Below, piece by piece: positions 6,226 to 13,461 of a stretch of DNA of 13,570 bases. How positions within the stretch are numbered: position 1 is the stretch's first letter; every line of letters starts with the position of its first letter. Below the pieces are notes generated by a model. The model ran no database searches and had not been told where the DNA came from. It was given only the letters and a program-made list of their open reading frames with translations. Position numbers and translations under genes: made by a program. Source of the stretch: Candidatus Njordarchaeum guaymasense (GTDB lineage: Archaea > Asgardarchaeota > Njordarchaeia > Njordarchaeales > Njordarchaeaceae); contig JAUQYT010000201.1 in the NCBI GenBank assembly GCA_030587605.1, positions 1-13,570 on the forward strand, given 5' to 3'.

Positions 6226-7046
6226 TCATTCTGCTGGTCACCTCTTATTGGCGGTTCACCTTTGATTTGATTGGCTATTTCCCAAGCCTTCTTAACGTTT
6301 TCCTCGTTTCCTTGAAGTAGCAGAGTTATTGAACCCTCGGCTCCTCCTATTCCCCCAGCTGCCACAGGTGTAGCTTCCGCATTCGACAGGATTCTGAAGG
6401 CCTCTATCTCCGTCACGACTTCCCCAGGGAGCAAGTATATCTTGTAAGGAGGTACCCCCATCTGTTTCCATATCCTTGCCTTTCCCTCTCCCAACTTCTT
6501 CTTGATATCGGAGATTGAGCTTGGAACCATTTTCTCGAGCCCGACTGGTACAATAAGCTTAACTCCCCTGTTGTTAATAGCATTCCAAATTGCTCCCATG
6601 GTTCCGCCACTCGGATCCAGGGTTATCACGCCTGCGTTGCCTTGGCAGTCTAGGGCGTTTGCACCCTTGATGGCAACATCCTTTGAACTCAACTCGTCAC
6701 ATACCTTACGGAGATCAGCAGATTTCACCTCTGAAACCTCGCCATGCCTGACCAAGATTGGGCAAAGTCTCTTGGAGAGAGATGTTATTCCCAAACCCTG
6801 CGGAGTTATTATGCCAGCGCTGAAATGATCTCTATCAATTTTCCTTCCGAGTATTTCCTCGGCTACAAATGAGTTGGTGGTTCCAACCGCAATAATTATC
6901 GAGCCTTCCTTCAATGCCCTATTGACAACATCCATTTTGGCGACAGCTTTTGCGACAAGTCTCTTGGACTCAGACGAGGTAAGTGTCACGACTGCTCCAA
7001 TCACTCTAGCTTCTGCCAAGAAATTGCCACGCCCCACATTTCTCAA
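6222..7046 (-). CDS. Conserved Gly-rich protein of unknown function
   Basis: 274 aa, not recognised by name. It has no signal peptide or membrane segment. It is an alpha/beta protein with glycine-rich loops after strands: IIAVGTTNSFVAEEILG (residues 50-66), VAIKGANALD (124-133), ITLDPSGGTMG (141-151), LIVPVGLEKMVP (164-175) and VAAGGIGGAEGS (228-239). The combination of VGTTNSFVAEEI and IKGANALD recalls NagB/RpiA/CoA-transferase-like sugar-phosphate folds; this is inference only. The start is uncertain: TTG at 7046 with no ribosome site, with GTG (7037) and further TTG/GTG codons shortly downstream as alternatives. It lies 44 bp behind the phosphoesterase gene in the same direction with no promoter visible between them, so they are probably one operon and perhaps act on related phosphorylated metabolites. 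Confidence 0.75.
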   Translation of the reverse strand: MRNVGRGNFLAEARVIGAVVTLTSSESKRLVAKAVAKMDVVNRALKEGSIIIAVGTTNSFVAEEILGRKIDRDHFSAGIITPQGLGITSLSKRLCPILVRHGEVSEVKSADLRKVCDELSSKDVAIKGANALDCQGNAGVITLDPSGGTMGAIWNAINNRGVKLIVPVGLEKMVPSSISDIKKKLGEGKARIWKQMGVPPYKIYLLPGEVVTEIEAFRILSNAEATPVAAGGIGGAEGSITLLLQGNEENVKKAWEIANQIKGEPPIRGDQQND

Positions 7047-7090
7047 ATTACACGTGTCGCGAACACAGAAGTACCAACAGGAACACTTGG

Positions 7091-7753
7091 CTAGATTTTC
7101 GTCAGGGTCACCAAAACCTCAGGCTCTAGCTTAACTAGTGCAGCTCTGCGAGTGAATGCTGGTCCAGGGTTCACTGCAATGGTAGAATTGATCTTGTCCA
7201 CGCCGGGGGACTCATGGATATGCCCACATGCAGCCAAGATGGGCTTTTCCCTCAAAATGAACTGCTTAACGCTCTTGCTTCCCACATTTGATCCTCTACT
7301 CGTCTTGTCAAGGGCAGTCGAGTTCGGGGGATCATGGGACACAAGGATCAACTTGTCTCTCTGCTTAACAGAGCCAAGTGCACGATTGAGAGTAGCCTCA
7401 ATTTCCTCGTCAGATATTGAAGAAGGAGAAAAGAATGGTGCTGGAGTAGCGCATGAGACACCAACGAATGTGTAAGGACCGATTGAGTGCGATCTGCCAT
7501 GGAGACAAATGGCCCTAGATCCGGCCACACCCGTCATGATCTCCGGGGGATCAAAGTTCCCGGAAACATAGAGCACATTAGGCGTAGCATCCAGCAATGT
7601 GTTGAGAAGATATTCTGCATCTTCCTCCGTCCCAGCATGAGTAATGTCCCCACAGATCACGATAGCTTCGATTCCCCGATCCTCAACGAGTCTGACTACG
7701 CCACGAGCAGCTTCGACCTCTCCATGGAAGTCGGACACAACAACTAGATCCAT
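7091..7753 (-). CDS. Metallophosphoesterase, COG2129 (Icc-related) type
   Basis: 220 aa calcineurin-like phosphoesterase. Metal-site motifs appear in order: SDFHG (Asp8, His10), CGDITHAG (Asp36), SGNFD (Asn66), VSHDPP (His140) and CGHIHE (His178, His180), then NPGP. The GNFD form, without the His of GNHD/E, is usual in COG2129 proteins. It presumably hydrolyses a phosphodi- or monoester with Mn/Fe/Zn in the cytosol; the substrate is unknown. The frame extends to a GTG at 7768, but ATG 7753 has GGTGAGG 6 nt upstream and begins the domain directly, so it is preferred. It is the first gene of a probable operon with the 274-aa protein. Confidence 0.9.
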   Translation of the reverse strand: MDLVVVSDFHGEVEAARGVVRLVEDRGIEAIVICGDITHAGTEEDAEYLLNTLLDATPNVLYVSGNFDPPEIMTGVAGSRAICLHGRSHSIGPYTFVGVSCATPAPFFSPSSISDEEIEATLNRALGSVKQRDKLILVSHDPPNSTALDKTSRGSNVGSKSVKQFILREKPILAACGHIHESPGVDKINSTIAVNPGPAFTRRAALVKLEPEVLVTLTKI

Positions 7754-7830
7754 CCCAGACCTCACCACTCATAAGATGCGCATTAGTCCTTTTCTCGTTC
7801 CTGTATGAAAGCTGGAGGTGAAGAATCGGC

Positions 7831-7838
7831 TATTTTAA
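7831..7838 (-). promoter_or_regulatory. Putative box A of the phosphoesterase operon
   Basis: The minus strand reads CTTAAAATAG, giving a predicted transcript start near 7809 and a leader of about 55 nt. The other AT-rich element close by (AAATAAATAG, about 7846-7855) is an alternative. Confidence 0.4.
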
Positions 7839-7974
7839 GCTTCTCTATTTATTTCAGATTATACTAATTCTCGGTGAAGTGAGGATCTGTTACACGAGGA
7901 TCGTTCACACAGTACACGCTTTTGGTAAGGATCTTCGAGAACTTGTCCTAGGTGAGCAACAATGCATAGGGCTG

Positions 7975-8451
7975 TTATTGACTTCCTTCAATCGTTATTA
8001 GCTTGCTTTCAACTTCAGCGGCAGATTCGATGTCCCCGCTATCCTTGTAGAGCCTGACTGCCATACTGAGAGCTTCACTTGCTTCCTTCTCAAAACCAAG
8101 CTCATGAAGACTAAGTCCATACCAATGCCAAGACTTCCCCAGTTTCGGGTTTATTTCAATGCCTTTCTTAAAAGCATCTATCGCGCCACGAAAATCTTTA
8201 GCGTTGTATTTCAGGCGCCCCATATCCATCCAAGTGTTCAAGTCATTCGGGTCAAGCCTGACAGCGATCCTAAGTGTCTTGAGTCCCTTCTTGACATCCC
8301 CTTTAACCATGAAAGCTGAGCCGAGGTTCTTCCAAGCCTTCGCATACTTTGGATCAAGTTCCAGAGCCTTCATGTAACACTTGATCTCTTCGTCAATGTC
8401 CCCTCTAATGCCGTGTTCAACGCCTCTCCTGAACCATAACTCAGCCGACAT
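7975..8451 (-). CDS. TPR-repeat protein
   Basis: 158 aa composed almost wholly of four tetratricopeptide repeats (about residues 3-36, 37-70, 71-104, 105-138). Each has the W/Y-x2-LG/G and A-x3-(Y/F)-x2-A pattern and ends in the DP/NP turn (ELDPKYAKAW, RLDPNDLNTW, EINPKLGKSW); a short helix closes the solenoid. There is no signal peptide or membrane segment, so it is a cytosolic protein-binding adaptor with unknown partner. The frame can start at a TTG (8457), but GGGGG would then touch the start codon; ATG 8451 has a 6-nt spacer and is preferred. It is probably monocistronic: the phosphoesterase gene downstream is 221 bp away with its own promoter. Confidence 0.9.
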   Translation of the reverse strand: MSAELWFRRGVEHGIRGDIDEEIKCYMKALELDPKYAKAWKNLGSAFMVKGDVKKGLKTLRIAVRLDPNDLNTWMDMGRLKYNAKDFRGAIDAFKKGIEINPKLGKSWHWYGLSLHELGFEKEASEALSMAVRLYKDSGDIESAAEVESKLITIEGSQ

Positions 8452-8544
8452 ACTCAACCCCCTCTCATATAGACAACGGACTCAAGAAACTATCAATAAA
8501 CGTGGAATTCTCTCCCAGATAGCTGTGATTATCATAATCTAAAA

Positions 8545-8562
8545 TAGTATGAAAAATACCTA
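8545..8562. repeat. Inverted repeat copy 1 (TAGTAT-N5-ATACCTA)
   Basis: TAGTATGAAAAATACCTA is an imperfect dyad sharing the preceding 9-mer AAATAGTAT with a second dyad 151 bp to the right (8696-8714). Two related dyads in one divergent promoter region suggest a common binding protein. Confidence 0.35.
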
Positions 8563-8695
8563 GGATATATAATATGTTCTCTCTATGAAGTCACCACAGA
8601 CCTCATATAATATTTTCTGTTCATCGAATATCTCACCGTAAATTCCACGAGAAAACTGCGCTCAGAGAAGACCTCCGGTACTCTATAAGCTCAAA

Positions 8696-8714
8696 TAGTA
8701 TTTAGGGAATACTA
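8696..8714. repeat. Inverted repeat copy 2 (TAGTATT-N5-AATACTA), putative operator
   Basis: Perfect 7-bp arms with a 5-bp TAGGG spacer. If CTATAAG (8682-8688) is the peptidase box A, the transcript would start inside this repeat, a position expected for a repressor site. The role is inferred. Confidence 0.4.
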
Positions 8715-8816
8715 GAAAACACGTGAGCAGAAACCTATTCGAACTCATGTCGCACAATCAGCGTTTCTGTCTACAAAATCCTACTGCTCAAAACACTCTC
8801 CGAGGTTGAAGCGATC

Positions 8817-10550
8817 TTGACCGGTCAAAACCCGTTGCTAGCTTCAGTGACAGAAGTCGAAGCAGAAATACTTCAATTGTGGAAAGAATATGACCCATCA
8901 TCTGCTTATGCAGCAGGCTTTGAGGAGTATGCTGGCAGAATCTTCAACCCAACCGACAGCAACATCAAGTCACTCAAAGCTAGGATTCTGGAAATACTTA
9001 GGAAAGCAAAAGAGGAAAATCAGAGAAAGTTCTTGCTGTGCATCGACACAGCACTCGATTTCCTAGAACCATACAGGGTGATATCTGCGGCGAGGGACAC
9101 CTTTTTCGCACACATCATTAAGGACGGAGGCGTAAACGTCCAACACATGCTACAATTAGCAGACAACGCCAAGACCAGCATATCAACAAGCTCAGAGAAA
9201 CTTGCGCACGCAACGTGGCCTACTGAGATCAAGGTAGTCACATGCCAGAGTTGCGATGAACTCAAAGGGCTACTAGACACGATCAATGGGCAAACAAGCG
9301 ATCAAACCCTCAAGAACAAGATCAGGCAACTAGTTGAAATCGTAGCGGACTACCGGAAAACTTTCCAAGTCGAGGGAATAATCGAAGGTGACTTCACCGA
9401 AGTCTTCCCAATACTAGAGAAAAACGGAGGCGACGTAGGTCACAGGAAAATCTACCCAAAGATACTCAAGAACATGTACGACTACTACGAAACACCCGCA
9501 CAAGTTGAACAGAAAGGTCTAAGACAACTGAAGAAAGAACTACCACTCTTTGAAAGAGTGGTAAAGGAACTAGCGGAAACCTATCAGTGCAAACCAACCT
9601 ACGAAGACGTTTCAAAAACCATGGTGAAGAGAAGTGAGATTCCCAAAGCAAAGATAATCGAATACGTTTCGAACACAAGGAAAAAGCTCCTTCTAGTGCT
9701 GGGCACACACCTAGTAAGAATAACACCGAAGTACGACACCAGAGTTATCGAAACACCGCGGTACCTAGTCAACTTCATACCAACGGCTGCGACCACAGCC
9801 TTCAACCTGCTGACTGACAAACCATTCTCGATTTTCTTCGTTACCACAGACGAAAAGAGATCTCCCCCATCAGGTTCGGCGGACATGATTCAAACGGTAG
9901 TACACGAGGAAACTGGCCACTGTGTGCACTTCCAGAACTCGTCCACAGCCTTCGGAGCGAAGCCATCAGTAGTCGAACTGCTAGATTCATATCTGGCGTA
10001 TGCGATTAGCGACGCAATATCCTTCCACAGGGAATACGAGTTCCTCAACCTCCTCAAGCAACTTGCAGAAAAAGACAAGATCCTGCTATCCAAGGAAGAA
10101 AAAGAGTTCCTTAACGCCATAAAGGGAGAAAAAGACCTAAATGAGGCTCTACTTGAGAATGAGCTCATCGTAATGCAATGGCGACTATTCAGGTTCCTCC
10201 GCGCAATATTCGACGCACGAGTAAACATGGGAAAGCAGACCGTGACTGAATTCGTTAAGTGGGCAAGCAAACTCACTGGGCTGAAAGAGAAAGCAATATT
10301 CAACCAAACATTCTTCTTCCTAAGCCAAGTTGGGTATGCACCAGTATACTTCATCGTAGGAGACGCCCTCAGACAGATACAGGAGAAAGGCCTAAGAAGA
10401 GGAGTAGCGCTAGTTGACTTCAACACGTACGCCAGCTCAATAGGCTACGGTGCCAGAACAGTCTTCGAAAAGAAACTAAGAGATTACATAAAAGCAAAGG
10501 AAAAGCCGAAACCAACTCGAAAGAAGGTAAGGGAAAGAAGCAGAAAATGA
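8817..10550 (+). CDS. Zinc metallopeptidase-like protein, distantly DUF885-like
   Basis: 577 aa, mostly helical, without signal peptide. The zinc motif HEETGH (residues 363-368) supplies two His ligands and the catalytic Glu; Glu387 in SVVELLDSYLAY, 24 residues later, is the likely third ligand, as in gluzincins. The C-terminal stretch FDARVNMG...TVTEFVKWASKLTG...YAPVYFIVGDALRQI follows the order seen in DUF885 proteins (DTGLHxxG, a helical E[FA]xxxxxxxTG block, then QxxYxxG), but with the His of that block missing. It is probably a cytosolic peptidase or carboxypeptidase-like enzyme. The last 25 residues are very basic (KPKPTRKKVRERSRK). The start is TTG 8817 with GAGG 11 nt upstream; no in-frame ATG/GTG/TTG lies between the upstream stop and it, and the next Met is at residue 111. 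A 23-bp palindrome lies inside the gene. Confidence 0.82.
   Translation: MTGQNPLLASVTEVEAEILQLWKEYDPSSAYAAGFEEYAGRIFNPTDSNIKSLKARILEILRKAKEENQRKFLLCIDTALDFLEPYRVISAARDTFFAHIIKDGGVNVQHMLQLADNAKTSISTSSEKLAHATWPTEIKVVTCQSCDELKGLLDTINGQTSDQTLKNKIRQLVEIVADYRKTFQVEGIIEGDFTEVFPILEKNGGDVGHRKIYPKILKNMYDYYETPAQVEQKGLRQLKKELPLFERVVKELAETYQCKPTYEDVSKTMVKRSEIPKAKIIEYVSNTRKKLLLVLGTHLVRITPKYDTRVIETPRYLVNFIPTAATTAFNLLTDKPFSIFFVTTDEKRSPPSGSADMIQTVVHEETGHCVHFQNSSTAFGAKPSVVELLDSYLAYAISDAISFHREYEFLNLLKQLAEKDKILLSKEEKEFLNAIKGEKDLNEALLENELIVMQWRLFRFLRAIFDARVNMGKQTVTEFVKWASKLTGLKEKAIFNQTFFFLSQVGYAPVYFIVGDALRQIQEKGLRRGVALVDFNTYASSIGYGARTVFEKKLRDYIKAKEKPKPTRKKVRERSRK
9541..9563. repeat. Perfect 23-bp palindrome inside the peptidase gene
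   Basis: TACCACTCTTT, a single G, then AAAGAGTGGTA: 11-bp arms without mismatch, or a 10-bp stem with a TGA loop in RNA. It encodes PLFERVV and is the longest perfect dyad I found. No T tract follows on either strand. Confidence 0.85.
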
Positions 10551-10571
10551 TAATGGCACTGTACAAAGTGG

Positions 10572-11264
10572 CTAGAGACCAATCTTGTGCAACAGCTCAG
10601 GCAAACCACTTATCACGTTAGTGCCAGCAGGTAAGCTTTTCACCTTACTCCTTTCTTTTGTTCGAAGTAGGAATGGAATCAACCCAGCCCTCTCAGCTCC
10701 AACGTAATCAGTATCGTACTCGTCTCCAACAAAGACAGCTGTACTGGGAGGAACCTTGAGTTTACGAACAGCGTGCAGAAAAACCTCGGGATCTGGCTTT
10801 CGTCTTCCTAGGGAGTCAGCAGCGACAAGGACATCAAAGATGTTCCCTACACCCATTTTCGGAATAATCTTCTCGAGATCGGATTCATACCCATTGGTTA
10901 CTATCCCAATCTTGACACCTTGATCCACGAGTTTCTCGAGAACGTCAATGGCGCCAGGGAGCGGTTGCACTTCCATGTAGTCAAACCAATACCTGTCGAT
11001 GTGCTTAGCGAGTTCAGAGTCTCTGTCGTAGACGTTGAGACGGTGCAGTATCCCCAGATTCCAGCGGGTATAGTAGTCTACGTCCTTGGGAACATTGTTC
11101 CCAGACTGCTTCTTCAACTCCAACTCAGCTTCTACCATCGCCTTCTCGACAGCGTGAAGGGATCTCTTGATCCCCTTTAGCTGAAGAATATTACGGAATG
11201 TCTCAGAGAATTTGGAGACAATCAACGTTCCGCCTAAGTCAAACAGAACCGCCTCAACTTTCAT
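10572..11264 (-). CDS. HAD-superfamily hydrolase
   Basis: 230 aa. Motif I is LFDLGGTLI (Asp9), motif II IVTNG (Thr123), motif III RRKPDPEVF (Lys156) and motif IV VFVGDEYDTD (Asp181, Asp186). A helical cap lies at about residues 15-95 (subfamily I, haloacid-dehalogenase/phosphoglycolate-phosphatase-like). The second Asp of the DxDGT box is Gly, a variant found in many archaeal DLGGT proteins; it removes the usual general acid of phosphatases, so the substrate and even the reaction are open. The frame extends to ATG 11378, but its extra 38 residues precede the fold. A TATA-like TTAATTAAT overlaps that codon, and ATG 11264 has GGTG 8 nt upstream, so 11264 is chosen. It is convergent with the peptidase gene (21 bp). 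Confidence 0.88.
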   Translation of the reverse strand: MKVEAVLFDLGGTLIVSKFSETFRNILQLKGIKRSLHAVEKAMVEAELELKKQSGNNVPKDVDYYTRWNLGILHRLNVYDRDSELAKHIDRYWFDYMEVQPLPGAIDVLEKLVDQGVKIGIVTNGYESDLEKIIPKMGVGNIFDVLVAADSLGRRKPDPEVFLHAVRKLKVPPSTAVFVGDEYDTDYVGAERAGLIPFLLRTKERSKVKSLPAGTNVISGLPELLHKIGL

Positions 11265-11377
11265 GACTTCAACACCCGCGTGCAAAGCGTCTAGGACTGT
11301 GGTAGTAGCCCCCAGATTCATGCCATCTGGCTCTGAGATACAACCAATAAGCAATCCCAAAAATGGAATAGAAAGCA

Positions 11378-11386
11378 TTAATTAAT
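11378..11386 (-). promoter_or_regulatory. Putative box A of the HAD gene
   Basis: ATTAATTAA on the minus strand would start transcription near 11356, leaving a leader of about 90 nt before ATG 11264 and excluding the longer frame's ATG at 11378. Confidence 0.4.
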
Positions 11387-11460
11387 AGTTGAGTGTCTAA
11401 TCATCACAATTCATTACCTTGATCGAGGAGAGCATAACCCAACACATATATGCATACTTA

Positions 11461-11470
11461 CATTTAAGAA
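11461..11470 (+). promoter_or_regulatory. Putative box A of the membrane/ferredoxin operon
   Basis: CATTTAAGAA lies about 50 nt before ATG 11518, giving a predicted leader near 28 nt. ACATATATGC about 17 bp further left is an alternative. Confidence 0.35.
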
Positions 11471-11517
11471 TAGAGAACTGGAAACGCCATGATAACGGAT
11501 CAACGGGGTAAGGCGCT

Positions 11518-11673
11518 ATGGGCATATCGCAAGTAAGACTGGCATTCCTCTTGATCGGACTAACATTTGTCGCTTTGGCTTTGAGTCTCAACTTGGGCCA
11601 AGCCATCTTGGATTTTCTTACCTACGCTCACAATGTTTCTGAGTACCCTGGATTCGCTTTCTTCCCTTCGTGA
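11518..11673 (+). CDS. Small single-helix membrane protein (51 aa)
   Basis: ATG 11518 to TGA 11673. The first 25 residues form a hydrophobic helix after a short polar start (core LAFLLIGLTFVALALSL); the rest is amphipathic and ends in EYPGFAFFPS, probably one membrane segment with a short outer or inner tail. No family is recognised. Support comes from its composition, a preceding box A, a moderate GGTAAGG site and its place 42 bp ahead of the polyferredoxin gene in the same direction. It may be an accessory subunit of that redox protein. The small size leaves some chance that it is spurious; no competing frame in this stretch is better. Confidence 0.6.
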   Translation: MGISQVRLAFLLIGLTFVALALSLNLGQAILDFLTYAHNVSEYPGFAFFPS

Positions 11674-11715
11674 TAACAACCACGCCTAGCCACTAAGGTC
11701 GGGTGATACATCACA

Positions 11716-12690
11716 ATGTCTGGAAAACCTGAGAAACCAAAGGAGAAAAGAGAAGAGGAAGTTGCTCCTCCAGCCACAAAGACAAGAAATAGGCGCATTC
11801 CACTCCTCAGAATGCTGAGGTTTTCCCTCCAAGTCATCTTCTTCATTCTCCTCAACGCTGGGCTATTCCAGCTCGCTTCGCTGGCATTCCCAATACCTGT
11901 CATACCCGTGCTCTCAAGCTCAGCAGCACCAGGGGTAACCGCAATAAGCGCATTCGACGCACTGCAATACGGCCTGTCAGCCACACTCCCGATCCTCCTT
12001 GTAATTGGGCTCGGAGTCTTCATAATATCTGCCCTGCTTGTCGGCAAAGCCTTCTGCGCATACGTATGCCCCTTCGGCTTCGCACAGGACATAGTAGCCT
12101 ACCTACGGCGCCCACTAAACATCAAAGAAGTCAAGCTGTCGCCAAAGAATGCAAGAACTGCTTCCAACATGAAATACTACATCCTAGCAACAGTCCTAAT
12201 CGTAGCTAGCGTCGTAGGCATCGCGGCCGTCGTTGGAAGTCGAAGTTATGCTGTTCAGGCGCTTGGAATATTCAGTGATGTACCCTTTGCAGTTGTATCC
12301 CCAGCCGACACGCTCTTTGCAACAATCCCCGAAATGATCATCCTTGGAAAAACATTGATAACCAGCTGGAGCATCCTACTGTGGACAAGAATCATAATTC
12401 TCCTAATCTCATTGTTTGCCGCATTCTACATTCCCAGAGCCTTCTGCAGATACATCTGTCCTATCGCAGCCCTCATGGCGCCACTCAACAGGTACAGCCT
12501 CATCGGACTTGAACGGAACGTCGTAAAGTGCCTAGGTGAGAAATGCAAACTATGTGAAAAAGCTTGCCCAATGGACGTCCCGATCTTCACCGGACCAGAG
12601 AAGAGGTTTAGCAAGCATCCACAATGCATAATGTGCCTAACATGCAAAGACGTTTGCAAAGAAAAATCAATCAAGTTCGCTCTAGGCTGA
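11716..12690 (+). CDS. NosR/NapH-type membrane polyferredoxin
   Basis: 324 aa. A charged cytosolic N-terminus (1-30, Lys/Glu-rich) is followed by about four to five membrane helices (about 37-58, 88-110, 153-173, 200-212 less certain, 219-238). Two CxxxCP motifs (Cys114/118 in FCAYVCPFG and Cys244/248 in FCRYICPIA), each after a helix, are the hallmark of NosR/NapH-like proteins. The C-terminus holds two [4Fe-4S] sites: Cys272-277-280-284 followed by Pro, and Cys304-307-310-314. It should pass electrons between the membrane quinone pool or a partner and a soluble acceptor/donor; no reductase partner is in the window. The ATG has GGGTGAT 8 nt upstream. The 51-aa membrane protein precedes it and is probably co-transcribed. 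It is convergent with the coiled-coil gene (62 bp). Confidence 0.9.
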   Translation: MSGKPEKPKEKREEEVAPPATKTRNRRIPLLRMLRFSLQVIFFILLNAGLFQLASLAFPIPVIPVLSSSAAPGVTAISAFDALQYGLSATLPILLVIGLGVFIISALLVGKAFCAYVCPFGFAQDIVAYLRRPLNIKEVKLSPKNARTASNMKYYILATVLIVASVVGIAAVVGSRSYAVQALGIFSDVPFAVVSPADTLFATIPEMIILGKTLITSWSILLWTRIIILLISLFAAFYIPRAFCRYICPIAALMAPLNRYSLIGLERNVVKCLGEKCKLCEKACPMDVPIFTGPEKRFSKHPQCIMCLTCKDVCKEKSIKFALG

Positions 12691-12752
12691 GAATACTCGA
12701 AACTAAAAATGAAGACAAGAAACGTAGGCAGAGAGAAACGTGAGTCTTGTTC

Positions 12753-13238
12753 TTACCTACTCTTCTTGTCCTTGTCTTTCCCCTGCTCTTCTTGAAGTCT
12801 CCTCACTAACGAAGGCTTAACCATAAACTCCCCCTCTTCCTTGGAAGGAGCTGGGTGCACTTCCTTTGTTGGGGTCTCCTTTCTAGCCGGCTTTGCTTCC
12901 CTTGGTTTAGGTGGGACCTCCCCGAACGATCCAAGTTTTGACTCTAGGAAATCCACGAAGCTTTTGAGTAACTCTGTCGACGCCTGAATATTCTTCAGAT
13001 ATAACGTCTCCTTCTCCTCGGATCTCTGCGAAAGCGCATTGAGAACCCACTTCAACACCTCGCCAGTAGATTGTAGCTTAGAGTTAAGGTCACCAACAGA
13101 TTTCGTTAACCGCTCCAAACCCTCCTTCACGTCCGTCAACGACGACTGTAATGAGGCATACGAGTCATCTGACTCTCCCTTAACAGGCTCAGTCTCATCA
13201 TGTTCCCCGCGAGCTCGCTCTCCTTTGGGAGACGCCAT
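12753..13238 (-). CDS. Acidic coiled-coil protein, function unknown
   Basis: 161 aa from ATG 13238, no family recognised. An acidic N-terminus (Glu/Asp/Ser-rich, 1-27) leads to two predicted coiled-coil helices (about 29-58, heptads in SSLTDVKEGLERLTKSV; and about 70-105, LLKSFVDFLESKLG). A Pro/Lys/Glu-rich linker (109-133, KPREAKPARKETPTK) and a short C-terminal helix LVRRLQEEQGKDKDKK follow. There is no signal peptide, membrane helix or catalytic motif; it is probably a structural or adaptor protein. The longer frame begins at ATG 13283, at the predicted transcript start; ATG 13238, with GGAGG 10 nt upstream, is chosen. It is divergent from the secreted-protein gene. Confidence 0.72.
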   Translation of the reverse strand: MASPKGERARGEHDETEPVKGESDDSYASLQSSLTDVKEGLERLTKSVGDLNSKLQSTGEVLKWVLNALSQRSEEKETLYLKNIQASTELLKSFVDFLESKLGSFGEVPPKPREAKPARKETPTKEVHPAPSKEEGEFMVKPSLVRRLQEEQGKDKDKKSR

Positions 13239-13300
13239 AAAAAGACATCCTCCAGAGAATGAAATTCGATCGGTATAGGACATAATAGTCGCAACAAGCT

Positions 13301-13310
13301 TTTATAGATA
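13301..13310 (-). promoter_or_regulatory. Box A of the coiled-coil protein gene
   Basis: The minus strand reads TATCTATAAAAG, a good TATA element. The transcript would start near 13278 and carry a leader of about 40 nt that includes the GGAGG site. Confidence 0.5.
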
Positions 13311-13392
13311 GCTTTGTCGTCGATCATAAATCACAAGAAAAGGTTGGAGTCATCATCCACTCCCAATCATCAAGGAGAAATATCTAGGACAA

Positions 13393-13424
13393 GGTTTATC
13401 TGTGGCAAACGATACTTTAATTAG
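13393..13424 (+). promoter_or_regulatory. Putative box A elements of the secreted-protein gene
   Basis: GGTTTATC (13393-13400) and TTTAATTAG (13416-13424) are both TATA-like. The first gives a leader of about 40 nt including the ribosome site; the second would begin transcription at the site itself, so the first fits better. Confidence 0.35.
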
Positions 13425-13461
13425 CAACGTTAGTGGAAAAGGAAATGAGGGAATTACGCGA

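Larger units (their letters stand above)
8452..8816. promoter_or_regulatory. 365-bp AT-rich divergent control region
   Basis: No gene is visible. It contains several TATA-like elements (about 8568-8580, 8606-8614, 8682-8688), a 13-bp palindrome GATTATCATAATC (8527-8539) and two related inverted repeats listed separately. It must hold the promoters of the TPR gene (left) and the peptidase gene (right). Confidence 0.55.

Noticed and set aside
7805..7993. GGAGGTGA on the plus strand (7814-7821) and short plus-strand frames across this gap
   Set aside because: A perfect ribosome-site sequence, but no ATG/GTG/TTG follows at a workable distance before a stop; the longer frame running into the TPR gene has no good start.
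9890..10426. 178-codon frame antisense to the peptidase
   Set aside because: Shadow of a real coding region; Ser/Arg/Phe-rich translation without family features.
11157..11176. GGGATC-TCTT-GATCCC dyad inside the HAD gene
   Set aside because: Short 6-bp arms within coding sequence and no supporting context; expected by chance.
11628..12092. 154-codon minus-strand frame over the small membrane protein end and polyferredoxin start
   Set aside because: Antisense to a gene with clear Cys motifs; no ribosome site or promoter, and no recognisable sequence.
12714..12770. GACAAGAA and TTCTTGTC 8-bp inverted repeat between the polyferredoxin and coiled-coil genes
   Set aside because: One arm is in the Lys/Asp-rich repetitive coding tail of the coiled-coil gene; the low complexity makes a chance match likely.
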